Origin: an uncultured Collinsella sp. | Lineage (GTDB): Bacteria > Actinomycetota > Coriobacteriia > Coriobacteriales > Coriobacteriaceae | Reading direction: 5' to 3' | DNA length: 14,712 nt | Assembly (NCBI GenBank): GCA_900548935.1 | Contig: URMR01000032.1 | Coordinates: 1 to 14,712 of the forward strand | Shown here: piece by piece, positions 1-7,730 of the stretch | Layout: every line of letters starts with the position of its first letter | Numbering within the stretch: the stretch's first letter is position 1 | Notes under the pieces: generated by a model | Told to the model about the DNA's origin: nothing | Seen by the model: the letters and a program-made list of their open reading frames with translations, nothing else | The model's database searches: none | Program-made: the position numbers and the translations under genes

Positions 1-1975
1 GCTCAAGGTAGGGGGCAAGACGCTGCAGCATACTGGGCGTCATCGACAGATCGCGAATTGCGTGTCCGTTGATCTCGGCGTAACCGCCCGCAAGACAGAC
101 GATGCCGGTCCAGGGCAGCTCAAGAAGTTTGGGGTGGATGCAGCTCAGGGTGCGTCCCGTGCAGATAAAGGCCATGTTGCCGTTGGCGACAAACTCGCGG
201 ATGGCCTGCGAGACCGCCTCGTTGGGGTAGGGGGAGAGGTCCCGCTCGTCTTCGGGAAGGTCTTGGGCGAGCCTGGGGTCTTGCCAGGCGAGCGTTCCGT
301 CGATATCGAAGAAGCAAATATCGCCGCGCTTATGGGCTGCGCTGGCGGCGGGGGAGGCCGAGGCGGTGGGCACAAATTCCGGCTCGAGGCCCATGATCTG
401 GTCAAAATGCTCTTTAACGCGGGGAACGGAGATGCCGATGATCACCTGGGCGGTCTTGCCCGTAATGATGAGGCCCTTGGCGCCCACCGCGACAAACGAC
501 GCGTTATCTGCAACGATGGAAGGGTCTGCGACCTCGACGCGCAGGCGCGTGGCGCAGTTGGTTGCGCCCACAATATTGCCAACACCACCTAAAAGCTGAA
601 TTACCCGCTCAGCGAGGATGTGATCTTGATCGGATCGACTATTGACCTCGTCATTGGGAGATTGCTCTTTGGCAAAGCCGCTTTCCGTTAAACGATCGAT
701 TGCCGCGCGATTGGCGACATGATCCTCGCGGCCCGGCGTCTTAAGGTCATAGACCAAGATGAATGCTCGAAAACTAACAAAAAAGATGAGGCTAAAGGCA
801 AGGCCGATACCGAGCGCCAAAAGATAGGCACCGGCATGCGTGCGCATGAGCGGAATAAAGTTGAAGGCTGCCATCTCAATCAGGCCGCCCGAGAAGATGC
901 CGACGATGCCAAAGAGATTCATGGTTGTGGCAAGGCAAGACGATAAGACGGCGTAGAGCAAAAAGAGCCCGGGGTGGGTGAACATAAAGAGAAACTCGAG
1001 TGGCTCGGTAACGCCGCAAACCACCGAGGCGATGATGGCGGGAACAAGGATGACCCTGAGGCCGGCGCGGCGTTCTGGTTTTGCGGTGGAGTAGAACGCG
1101 GCTGCGATGGCGGGAAGGCCAAAGAGCTTGACCCAGCCGGTGGCGGTAAAACCGGCCCACGGCGCAAGTTCATTAAGGGGGCGCGTGCTATGGGAGAGGA
1201 TGGGGAGCAAGCTGCTCCACGTGGCGTAGATGCCGTCGTTAATGACCAGGTTGTCGTAGTAGATCGGCATGTAGAGCAGGTGGTGCAGCCCCATGGGCTC
1301 GAGCGCTCGCTCCAAAAACACAAAGATGCCCACGCCAAAGGGGCCGACGCTCGTAAGTGCATGGCGCAGCGTTTCGGTCATTGCGTATACGGAGGGCACG
1401 ATGGCGGCCGAGATAGCGGCAAGGGCAAACACGGCAAAAAAGCTGATGAGGTAGACCAGCGAGGAGCCCGAGAAGGTGCCGAGCCAATCGGGAACCTTGG
1501 CATCGTAGAAGCGGTCATGGATGGCGACGACGGTTGCCGATACCACTAGCGGGCCGATAATGCCGGTGTCGAGCGTCTTGATGCCGTCGATGATGGTGAT
1601 GCCGCTAGCGGAGGTCAAAGACGACGGGTACTTAAGTCCAAGGTTGTCTCCGCTCAGCTTAATGATCTCGCTCAAAAAGAAGCAGTAGGCAAAATAGGCC
1701 ACGAGCGCCTCGAAGCAGCAGCGTGCCGGTTGCTTTTGGGCAAGACCGATGGGCAGCGCTACGGCAAAAAGGAGCGGAAGGCGCTTAAAGACCGTCCACG
1801 AGCCACGCTGGATGATAGTCCAAAAAACGTACCAAGGGGTTCCGTATACGGCGAGATCGCCGACGATATCCGCAGACGTTGCGAGGGCGGAGACGCCGAC
1901 CATAAGGCCCGATATGGAGAACAGCATGGCGGGCGCAAACATTGCCCCGCCAAAGCGTTGGATTTTTTGCAGCAT
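1..1975 (-). CDS. PTS alpha-glucoside EIICB permease fused to a HAD-family (Cof-like) phosphatase domain, 3' end beyond window
   Basis: The frame is open for 658 codons from ATG 1975 and leaves the window without a stop. Residues 1-410 form an EIIC membrane domain resembling B. subtilis MalP and E. coli MalX/GlvC: it opens MLQKIQRFGGAMFAPAM, has a LERALEPMGLHH segment, and carries the glucose-family motif GVTEPLEF at 321-328. Residues about 452-530 are EIIB with GATNCATRLRV, where Cys474 is the expected phosphorylated cysteine. After an Ala/Ser/Pro-rich linker (536-548) comes a HAD domain: motif I DIDGT (Asp557, Asp559) and motif II CTGRT (Thr606), as in Cof/HAD-IIB phosphatases. HAD motifs III and IV lie outside the window. 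MalP-type proteins normally end near residue 530. The start is supported by GGAAGG six bases upstream. The likely role is PEP-dependent uptake and phosphorylation of maltose or another alpha-glucoside; the exact sugar and the phosphatase substrate are unknown. EIIA is not in the window. Confidence 0.9.
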   Translation of the reverse strand, partial: MLQKIQRFGGAMFAPAMLFSISGLMVGVSALATSADIVGDLAVYGTPWYVFWTIIQRGSWTVFKRLPLLFAVALPIGLAQKQPARCCFEALVAYFAYCFFLSEIIKLSGDNLGLKYPSSLTSASGITIIDGIKTLDTGIIGPLVVSATVVAIHDRFYDAKVPDWLGTFSGSSLVYLISFFAVFALAAISAAIVPSVYAMTETLRHALTSVGPFGVGIFVFLERALEPMGLHHLLYMPIYYDNLVINDGIYATWSSLLPILSHSTRPLNELAPWAGFTATGWVKLFGLPAIAAAFYSTAKPERRAGLRVILVPAIIASVVCGVTEPLEFLFMFTHPGLFLLYAVLSSCLATTMNLFGIVGIFSGGLIEMAAFNFIPLMRTHAGAYLLALGIGLAFSLIFFVSFRAFILVYDLKTPGREDHVANRAAIDRLTESGFAKEQSPNDEVNSRSDQDHILAERVIQLLGGVGNIVGATNCATRLRVEVADPSIVADNASFVAVGAKGLIITGKTAQVIIGISVPRVKEHFDQIMGLEPEFVPTASASPAASAAHKRGDICFFDIDGTLAWQDPRLAQDLPEDERDLSPYPNEAVSQAIREFVANGNMAFICTGRTLSCIHPKLLELPWTGIVCLAGGYAEINGHAIRDLSMTPSMLQRLAPYLE

Positions 1976-2199
1976 AATATGCCTTCCGGATGCAACATGC
2001 TGTGCAAGCAAGAACGTTTAAACAATGAACTCATTGTAGAGGACTGGCTGCTTGCCGCATTGACGGTTTTGATTTGGTCCGATCTGGGTGTCGGGGGAAC
2101 CGTCGACGGTAAATAATCCGTGCTTTGCCGATAGACGGTTTAAACAACTCCAAGAAATGCTATCGTGCCTAGCCATACATATTCATTAGAGGTGAAGTC
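1976..2199. promoter_or_regulatory. Divergent promoter region between the PTS gene and gntR, with candidate operators
   Basis: This gap contains two copies of the palindrome GTTTAAAC (2016-2023 and 2138-2145), which fits the GntR-family consensus GTnTAnAC. A perfect dyad ACAATGA-AC-TCATTGT lies at 2022-2037. On the minus strand a TACAAT -10-like box sits at 2033-2038 with no good -35, so the first GTTTAAAC would fall near the PTS transcription start. On the plus strand TATCGT at 2161-2166 could be the gntR -10, with the second GTTTAAAC over its -35. Autoregulation and repression of the PTS gene by the adjacent regulator is the simplest reading. The promoters are predicted by eye only. Confidence 0.5.
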
Positions 2200-2919
2200 A
2201 TGCCAAAAGCGATTTACGAAGGAATCTACCGCGAGATCCGTTCGCGCATCATTAACGGGACCTATGCGTTTCAGGAGATGCTGCCAACTGAAGCCGAGCT
2301 GACCGCGGAATTTGGCTGCACGCGCAATACCGTCCGTCGCGCCTTGGGTATGCTGGCCGACGGGATGTTTGTGCAGCCCATACACGGCAAGGGCGTGCGC
2401 GTTATTTGGCTTAAGGGCGAAACCGACATGTTGGGCGCACTCGAAGAGGTTGAGTCGTTTGGCGAGTTCGCAAAACGCAACAATGCCGTCGCATCGACCG
2501 AGGTCAAGTCTTTTGAACATTTGATCTGCACTGAGCAACTCTCTCGTCGCCTGGGCTTTAAGATGGGCGAGGAGTTGATTCGCGTGGTGCGTGTCCGAAG
2601 CCTTAACGGCAATGCGCGCCAAGTAGACCATGGTTACTTTTTGGAGTCGATCGCCAAGGGTCTGACGCCAGAGATCGCCGCAAAGTCAATTTACGACTAT
2701 CTGGAGCACAAACGCGGCGTCAAGGTGATGGCGAGCCGTCGTACGGTGAGCGTCGAACTCGCCAACGATGAGGACTGCAGCTATCTTGACCTTGGCAAAT
2801 ACAACTGCGTTGCCGTCATGGAGAGCCAGTCGTACACCTCGGACGGCATCCTGTTTGAGGTTACGCATGCCCGCACGCATCCCGAGATCTTCCACTACCG
2901 CGTCAACTCCAAGCGATAG
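2200..2919 (+). CDS. GntR-family (HutC/TreR-like) transcriptional regulator with UTRA domain
   Basis: This 239-aa protein has a winged-helix DNA-binding domain at about residues 1-70. It includes the typical LPTEAELTAEFGCTRNTVRRAL helix-turn-helix and the wing GKGV. A UTRA effector domain follows from about 85 to 235 and ends YTSDGILFEVTHARTHPEIFHY, which resembles the C-terminus of TreR, the trehalose-6-phosphate-responsive repressor. Length is normal for the HutC subfamily. The start is set by GAGGTG upstream of ATG 2200. It is divergent from the PTS gene, and matching palindromes occur upstream of itself, the PTS gene, the ABC operon and malQ. It probably represses these genes and responds to a sugar phosphate made by the PTS. 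The effector is an inference; calling it treR would go beyond the evidence. Confidence 0.92.
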   Translation: MPKAIYEGIYREIRSRIINGTYAFQEMLPTEAELTAEFGCTRNTVRRALGMLADGMFVQPIHGKGVRVIWLKGETDMLGALEEVESFGEFAKRNNAVASTEVKSFEHLICTEQLSRRLGFKMGEELIRVVRVRSLNGNARQVDHGYFLESIAKGLTPEIAAKSIYDYLEHKRGVKVMASRRTVSVELANDEDCSYLDLGKYNCVAVMESQSYTSDGILFEVTHARTHPEIFHYRVNSKR

Positions 2920-2957
2920 CCGGCTAGCTCGCAGCCTGACGAGACTCATGGCCTCAA

Positions 2958-3012
2958 AGAGAAAACGCCCGGTCAAACCGACGGTACATCGGCTTGACCG
3001 GGCGTTTTCTCT
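2958..3012. terminator. Strong bidirectional rho-independent terminator after gntR
   Basis: A perfect 19-bp inverted repeat has arms AGAGAAAACGCCCGGTCAA (2958-2976) and its complement (2994-3012), plus an inner CCGA/TCGG pair. Both arms carry an A or T run outside the GC core, so the hairpin would work on either strand. It isolates the regulator from the ABC operon promoter. Confidence 0.9.
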
Positions 3013-3226
3013 GCATTCGATAACAAATAATTGTTTATACAAAACTTGTCAAGTATCAAGTTGAATACTACCGTTCACCGAAGTTTTTCTACCGCTCTTG
3101 TAATACTTGTTCAAACAACGAGCCAAATAGCGTATTGTACAAATCAGCAAAAGGGGCAAAGTCCCCGAGCCAATCTCCGAAGGCGGCGGCAAAGGGTGCC
3201 GCCACGGTGTGAAAGGGTGGATTGTA
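3013..3226 (+). promoter_or_regulatory. Upstream regulatory region and leader of the ABC sugar importer operon
   Basis: This AT-rich stretch has no gene but many short dyads. TTGTTTATACAA (3031-3042) contains GTTTATAC, fits the GntR consensus GTnTAnAC, and differs at one base from the TTGTATATACAA operator I recall for B. subtilis TreR. ACTTG-T-CAAGT lies at 3044-3054, a related ACTTGTTCAA at 3105-3114, and TTGTACAA at 3135-3142. A possible promoter is TTCAAA (3110-3115), a 17-bp spacer and TATTGT (3133-3138). In the leader, a 7-bp GC hairpin (3185-3191 with 3197-3203) lies just before the ribosome binding site. Regulation by the neighbouring GntR protein is inferred. Confidence 0.45.
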
Positions 3227-4543
3227 ATGAAGAACGAAATGAGCAGAAGGCAGTTCCTGGGCTTTGCTGGTTCCGCGGCTGCGGTTCTTGGTCTGGGTCT
3301 CGTGGGCTGCGGTGGCTCCGCCGGTTCCGGCTCCTCTGCTTCTGGTGACGCTGCCGAGGTCTACTTCCTCCAATTCAAGCCCGAGGTCGACAAGGAGTGG
3401 AAGGAGATCGCCAAGGCCTATAAGAAGGAGAAGGGCGTCGAGGTCAAGATCGTGACCGCCGCTTCCAACACCTACGAGGAGAAGCTTAAGTCCGAGATGT
3501 CCAAGAGCTCCGCTCCGACCCTGTTCCAGGTCAACGGCCCCACCGGTCTTAAGAACTGGAAGGATTACTGCGCCGACCTGTCCGATACCAAGCTCCGCGG
3601 TGAGCTCATTGATGACTCCCTGGCTCTGCAGTCCGACGGCAAGGATGTGTGCATCGACTGGGTTCAGGAGAGCTTCGGCATTATTTACAACAAGCAGCTG
3701 CTCGAGAAGGCTGGCTACAAGGCCGAGGACATCAACTCCTTCGACAAGCTGAAGGCTTGTGCCGACGACATCCAGGCCCGCAAGGACGAGCTTGGTGTCG
3801 AGGGTGCCTTCACTTCCGCCGGCATGGACGACTCCTCCAGCTGGCGCTACACCACCCACCTTGCCAACATGCCGCTCTACTACGAGTTTGAGAAGGAGCA
3901 CAACCAGGAGGACGACGAGATCAAGGGTGAGTTCCTCAACAACTACAAGCAGATCTTCGACCTGTACATCACCGACTCCACCTGCGATCCTTCGCAGCTT
4001 GCCTCCAAGACCGGCGACGACGCCACCAACGAGTTCGCAACCGGCAAGGCCGTCTTCTACCAGAACGGCTCTTGGGCCTACTCTGACCTCGTCAAGGCCG
4101 GCATGACCGACGATCAGATTGGCATGATGCCCATCTACATCGGTGTTGACGGCGAGGAGAACCAGGGCCTGTGCTCCGGCGGTGAGAACTACTGGTGCGT
4201 CAGTTCCCAGGCTTCCGAGGATGCCCAGAAGGCCACCGAGGACTTCATGTATTGGTGCGTCACCGCTGACACCCCGACCAGCATCATCGCCGACAAGATG
4301 GGTCTGACCGCTCCGTTCAAGAGCGCCAAGGAGACCACCAACGTCTTCTCGCAGCAGGCCGTTGCCATGGCCAAGGACGGCAAGAAGACCGTCGCTTGGG
4401 ACTTCGTTTACATCCCCTCCGAGGAGTGGAAGAAGAACCTCAAGCAGGCTCTCATTGCTTATGCTGCCGACAACACCAAGTGGGACGGCGTCAAGAACGC
4501 CTTCGTCGATGGCTGGAAGACCGAGAAGGCCGCTTCCGAGTAA
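3227..4543 (+). CDS. Carbohydrate ABC transporter substrate-binding lipoprotein (CUT1, MalE/MsmE-like), Tat-type signal
   Basis: This 438-aa family 1 extracellular solute-binding protein would capture a sugar, probably an oligosaccharide, and deliver it to the two permeases encoded next. The N-terminus MKNEMSRRQFLGFAGSA combines a twin-arginine motif (SRRQF) with a hydrophobic stretch and the lipobox LVGC, then a Gly/Ser-rich tether. That predicts export as a folded lipoprotein. Segments such as TAASNTYEEKLKSEMSKS, PTLFQVNGP and GMMPIYIGVDGEE match a binding-protein family common next to MsmK-type ATPases in gut Firmicutes and Actinobacteria. ATG 3227 has an AAGGGTGG-like ribosome site; an in-frame ATG 18 bases upstream would put six extra residues before the signal. 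Codon choice is more strongly biased than in the permeases, consistent with high expression. The ligand cannot be read from sequence. Confidence 0.93.
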   Translation: MKNEMSRRQFLGFAGSAAAVLGLGLVGCGGSAGSGSSASGDAAEVYFLQFKPEVDKEWKEIAKAYKKEKGVEVKIVTAASNTYEEKLKSEMSKSSAPTLFQVNGPTGLKNWKDYCADLSDTKLRGELIDDSLALQSDGKDVCIDWVQESFGIIYNKQLLEKAGYKAEDINSFDKLKACADDIQARKDELGVEGAFTSAGMDDSSSWRYTTHLANMPLYYEFEKEHNQEDDEIKGEFLNNYKQIFDLYITDSTCDPSQLASKTGDDATNEFATGKAVFYQNGSWAYSDLVKAGMTDDQIGMMPIYIGVDGEENQGLCSGGENYWCVSSQASEDAQKATEDFMYWCVTADTPTSIIADKMGLTAPFKSAKETTNVFSQQAVAMAKDGKKTVAWDFVYIPSEEWKKNLKQALIAYAADNTKWDGVKNAFVDGWKTEKAASE

Positions 4544-4574
4544 GCAGTTGCTGCCCAAGCTATCTGATTAGCGA

Positions 4575-4610
4575 CAGGGGGCGGGCAGACGTTGGTTTGC
4601 CCGCCCCCTG
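4575..4610 (+). promoter_or_regulatory. Intercistronic hairpin between binding-protein and permease genes
   Basis: A perfect 13-bp GC-rich stem, CAGGGGGCGGGCA (4575-4587) pairing with 4598-4610, encloses a 10-base loop. No T run follows, so it is more likely an mRNA stabiliser, partial terminator or processing stop than a full terminator. Such hairpins are known to keep binding-protein mRNA in excess over permease mRNA, as in malE-malF. Confidence 0.75.
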
Positions 4611-4630
4611 CATATTGAAAGGACCCTTTT

Positions 4631-5485
4631 ATGGGCAAAGCACTCAAGCGCTGGTGGCCGCTCTTTATGCTGCCCACGTGCCTGGCGTTTATGATCGGGT
4701 TCGTGATCCCTTTTATCCAGGGCTTCTATCTCTCGTTCTGCCAGTTTATTATCATTAGTAACGCGCACTTTGTCGGTATCGAGAACTACGTGCGCGCGCT
4801 GTCCGATCCGCAGTTCTCCACGTCGTTCTTCTTTACCGTGGCGTTTGCCTTCCTGTCGACGGTGCTCATCAACGTGATCGCCCTGGCCATTGCGCAGGCG
4901 CTCACCCGCAAGGCGCTCAAAGGCACCAACATCTTCCGTACGATCTTCTTTATGCCTAACCTGATCGGCGGCATCGTGCTGGGCTACATTTGGCAGATTC
5001 TGATCAACTGCCTGCTCTCCAACGTGGGCGCCCAGCTCATCGCCCTTAACTCTGCTGCTGGCTTCTGGGGCCTTATCATCCTGACCCTGTGGCAGCAGGT
5101 CGGCTACATGATGATCATCTACATCGCTGGTCTGCAGTCCATTCCGTCCGACTACATCGAGGCCGCCAAGGTCGACGGCGCTACGGCATGGCAGACGTTT
5201 TGGAAGGTTAAGATCCCTAACCTGATGCCGACCATCACCATCTGCCTGTTCCTGTCCATCACCAACGGCTTTAAGCTGTTCGACCAGAACCTCGCCCTTA
5301 CCGGCGGCGCCCCCGCGCACTCCACCGAGATGCTCGCCCTGAACATCTACAACACGTTCTATTCGCGTGCCGGTATCGCATGGCAGGGCATTGGTCAGGC
5401 CAAGGCGGTTATCTTCTGCATCCTGGTCGTGGCCATCTCCATGATCCAGCTTAAGGCCACGAGGTCCAAGGAGGTGCAGCAGTAA
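4631..5485 (+). CDS. Sugar ABC transporter permease, MalF/MsmF type
   Basis: This 284-aa inner-membrane protein has about six hydrophobic segments, starting PLFMLPTCLAFMIGFVIPF. The cytoplasmic EAA loop EAAKVDGATAWQTFWKVKIP (residues about 177-196) is where the ATPase docks. Its position as the first permease and its short periplasmic part fit MsmF-type CUT1 permeases. GAAAGGA precedes ATG 4631 by eight bases. Its stop TAA overlaps the next start (TAATG), which implies translational coupling with the second permease. No truncation or odd residues seen. Confidence 0.93.
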   Translation: MGKALKRWWPLFMLPTCLAFMIGFVIPFIQGFYLSFCQFIIISNAHFVGIENYVRALSDPQFSTSFFFTVAFAFLSTVLINVIALAIAQALTRKALKGTNIFRTIFFMPNLIGGIVLGYIWQILINCLLSNVGAQLIALNSAAGFWGLIILTLWQQVGYMMIIYIAGLQSIPSDYIEAAKVDGATAWQTFWKVKIPNLMPTITICLFLSITNGFKLFDQNLALTGGAPAHSTEMLALNIYNTFYSRAGIAWQGIGQAKAVIFCILVVAISMIQLKATRSKEVQQ

Positions 5486-6324
5486 TGAAACGCGATAAGG
5501 TTATCAACCGCGCGCTCTCGATTTTCTTTACGATCCTGTCGCTCGCGTGGATCTACCCCGTGTTTATGATCGCGCTCAATTCCTTTAAGAAAGCGACCGC
5601 AATCAGCACCACCACGGCGTTCGATCTGCTCACGCCCGAGACGTTCAACGGCCTCGCAAACTACATGCATGCCCTTAACGAGCAGGGCTTTGCCTCGGCA
5701 TTTATGTACTCGCTCATCATCACGGTCACGTCGGTCGTGCTGATTCTGGTGTGCTGCTCCATGTGTGCTTGGTACGTAGTGCGCGTCAACAGCAAGATCT
5801 CGAACTTCTTCTATTACCTGTTCGTCTTCTCGATGGTCGTGCCCTTCCAGATGCTTATGTTCACGCTGTCCAATTTGGCGGACCGCATCGGCTTCAACAC
5901 GCCGTTCAACATCTGCTTTATCTATCTGGGCTTTGGCGCGGGCCTGGCGGTCTTTATGTTCGCCGGCTTTGTAAAGAACATCCCACTCGAGATCGAGGAG
6001 GCGGCCATGATCGACGGCTGCAACCCGGTCCAGGTGTTCTTTAAGATCGTCCTTCCCATCATGAAGCCCACCTATCTTTCGGTCGGCATTCTCGAGACCA
6101 TGTGGGTCTGGAACGACTACCTGCTGCCCTACCTTACGCTCGACTCCACCAAGTACAAGACCATTCCTATCTTGATCCAGTACTTCCGCGGCGGCTACGG
6201 CCACGTCGAGCTCGGCCCCATGATGGCCTGCATCATGATGGTCGTTATCCCCATCGTTATCATGTACATCCTCTGTCAGAAGTACATCATCGACGGCGTG
6301 GTGGCAGGTGCCGTCAAGGGCTGA
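5485..6324 (+). CDS. Sugar ABC transporter permease, MalG/MsmG type
   Basis: This 279-aa partner permease completes the membrane pore. It has a hydrophobic N-terminal helix (LSIFFTILSLAWIYPVFMIALNSF), several further membrane segments, and the EAA loop EEAAMIDGCNPVQVFFKIVLP at about residues 171-191. The C-terminus YIIDGVVAGAVKG matches the MalG-type ending. Its ATG shares one base with the stop codon of the preceding permease gene, so the two are very probably translated together. Confidence 0.93.
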   Translation: MKRDKVINRALSIFFTILSLAWIYPVFMIALNSFKKATAISTTTAFDLLTPETFNGLANYMHALNEQGFASAFMYSLIITVTSVVLILVCCSMCAWYVVRVNSKISNFFYYLFVFSMVVPFQMLMFTLSNLADRIGFNTPFNICFIYLGFGAGLAVFMFAGFVKNIPLEIEEAAMIDGCNPVQVFFKIVLPIMKPTYLSVGILETMWVWNDYLLPYLTLDSTKYKTIPILIQYFRGGYGHVELGPMMACIMMVVIPIVIMYILCQKYIIDGVVAGAVKG

Positions 6325-6349
6325 TGCCGTAACAGTTTTGCAAGTTTTT

Positions 6350-6373
6350 GCGGCGCCCTCAACATGGTGCCGC
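6350..6373 (+). promoter_or_regulatory. Hairpin between second permease and ATPase genes
   Basis: GCGGCGCC (6350-6357) pairs with GGTGCCGC (6366-6373) with one G-U wobble around an 8-base loop. It sits in the 67-bp gap before the ATPase gene. A T run precedes rather than follows it, so it is probably not a terminator; it may affect mRNA stability or relative expression. Confidence 0.5.
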
Positions 6374-6391
6374 ATATCGAAAGGTAAAGAC

Positions 6392-7591
6392 ATGGCCGAG
6401 ATCGTTCTCAAACATGTTCAGAAGGTGTATCCCAACAACGAGTCAAAAAAGAAGGGCTTCTTTGGCAAAAAGAAGAAGACCGAGGAGAAGAAGCACAACC
6501 TCAAGGTTACCGAGGACGGCGTGCTCGCTGTTGAGGACTTTAACCTCACCGTTCACGACCAGGAGTTCGTCGTCCTCGTTGGCCCGTCTGGCTGCGGTAA
6601 GTCCACGACGATGCGCATGGTCGCCGGCCTGGAGGACATCACCTCGGGTGACGTGTTCATCGACGGCAAGCGCGTCAACGACGTCGCTCCCAAGGACCGC
6701 GACATCGCCATGGTGTTCCAGAGCTACGCTCTGTACCCCAACATGACGGTGTACGAGAACATGGCGTTTACGCTTGAGCTCAAGAAGGTCCCCAAGGACG
6801 AGATCGACCGTAAGGTTCGCTCCGCTGCCGAGATCCTGGGTATCACCGAGTACCTCGACCGTAAGCCCAAGGCGCTTTCGGGCGGCCAGCGCCAGCGCGT
6901 CGCTATCGGCCGTGCCATCGTGCGTGATCCTAAGGTCTTCCTGATGGACGAGCCGCTGTCCAACCTGGACGCCAAGCTGCGTAACCAGATGCGTGCCGAG
7001 CTCATCAAGCTGCGCCACGAGATCAAGGGTACGTTCATCTATGTTACCCACGACCAGACCGAGGCCATGACCCTCGGTGACCGCATCGTGGTCATGAAGG
7101 ACGGCGTTGTCCAGCAGATCGCCACGCCGCAGGAGGTCTTCAACCATCCCGCGAACATCTTCGTCGCCGGCTTCATCGGCGTGCCGCAGATGAACTTCTT
7201 CGATGCCCAGCTGGTGCGTTCGGGCGAAGGCTTTACCGTCAAGACCGAGGATATGAACGTTGTTCTTGCCCCCGAGACTTGCGCTCAGCTTGCCCTCAAC
7301 TGGGACGGCGGCGACGTGAAGGAGATCACGGCCGGCGTGCGCCCCGAGCAGATCCTGCTTGCCGACAAGGGCGAGGAGGGTGCGCTCCAGGGTACCGTCG
7401 AGGTGACCGAACTCATGGGTTCGACCGAGCATGTCCACGTGACTGCTCCCGATGGCCAGTTCGTCCTGATCATTCCCGTTGTCGACCTTGAGGCCAAGGG
7501 TGCGCTCAAGGCTGGCGACCCCATTTGGTTCAAGTTCGAGAAGAACGCGACCCACCTCTTCGATAAGGTCTCTGGCAAGAACCTTATCTAG
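6392..7591 (+). CDS. Sugar ABC transporter ATP-binding protein (MsmK/UgpC/MalK family)
   Basis: This 399-aa ATPase would energise the importer encoded by the three upstream genes; MsmK-type ATPases often also serve other sugar importers. Visible motifs are Walker A GPSGCGKST (64-72), Q-loop Gln110, signature LSGGQ (162-166), Walker B VFLMDE (182-187) and switch His220 in THDQTEA. The C-terminal OB-fold regulatory region (about 240-399) includes GVRPEQI. An extra lysine-rich segment of about 28 residues (roughly 16-43, rich in KKKGFFGKKKK) lies between strand one and the rest of the nucleotide-binding domain; I recall similar insertions in clostridial relatives. ATG 6392 is chosen because GAAAGG lies seven bases upstream and the family N-terminus begins there (MAEIVLKHVQKVYP), although the frame is open further upstream. 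Confidence 0.95.
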   Translation: MAEIVLKHVQKVYPNNESKKKGFFGKKKKTEEKKHNLKVTEDGVLAVEDFNLTVHDQEFVVLVGPSGCGKSTTMRMVAGLEDITSGDVFIDGKRVNDVAPKDRDIAMVFQSYALYPNMTVYENMAFTLELKKVPKDEIDRKVRSAAEILGITEYLDRKPKALSGGQRQRVAIGRAIVRDPKVFLMDEPLSNLDAKLRNQMRAELIKLRHEIKGTFIYVTHDQTEAMTLGDRIVVMKDGVVQQIATPQEVFNHPANIFVAGFIGVPQMNFFDAQLVRSGEGFTVKTEDMNVVLAPETCAQLALNWDGGDVKEITAGVRPEQILLADKGEEGALQGTVEVTELMGSTEHVHVTAPDGQFVLIIPVVDLEAKGALKAGDPIWFKFEKNATHLFDKVSGKNLI

Positions 7592-7659
7592 GCCCGGTGC
7601 ATCCAGGCCCTCCCTTTGGGCGACTGCGGTATTGCCATCCTTTTGCCGCGGTCACATAT

Positions 7660-7703
7660 AAGGCTCCCCTCCCGTCCACTGGGCGAGAGGGGAGCCTTTC
7701 TTT
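7660..7703 (+). terminator. Rho-independent terminator of the ABC importer operon
   Basis: The 12-bp stem AAGGCTCCCCTC (7660-7671) pairs with GAGGGGAGCCTT (7687-7698) and runs into TTTCTTT. Confidence 0.9.
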
Positions 7704-7730
7704 GTGTTGGGACCGTTCATCTGTCAGTTT

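Noticed and set aside
62..1549. Plus-strand open frames opposite the PTS gene (for example 62-592 and 974-1549)
   Set aside because: The minus strand holds one continuous frame with clear EIIC, EIIB and HAD motifs; the plus frames have no recognisable domain and are antisense shadows.
3209..3226. Upstream in-frame ATG for the binding protein
   Set aside because: It would overlap the ribosome binding site of ATG 3227 and adds residues with no counterpart in the signal peptide.
3089..4558. A 489-codon minus-strand open frame opposite the binding-protein gene
   Set aside because: Leu/Val/Gly-rich low-complexity translation typical of the complement of a GC-biased gene; the plus strand encodes a well-recognised binding protein.
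5395..7555. Minus-strand open frames (338 and 370 codons) opposite the second permease and the ATPase genes
   Set aside because: His/Asp/Val-rich shadow translations; the plus-strand permease and ATPase motifs are complete.
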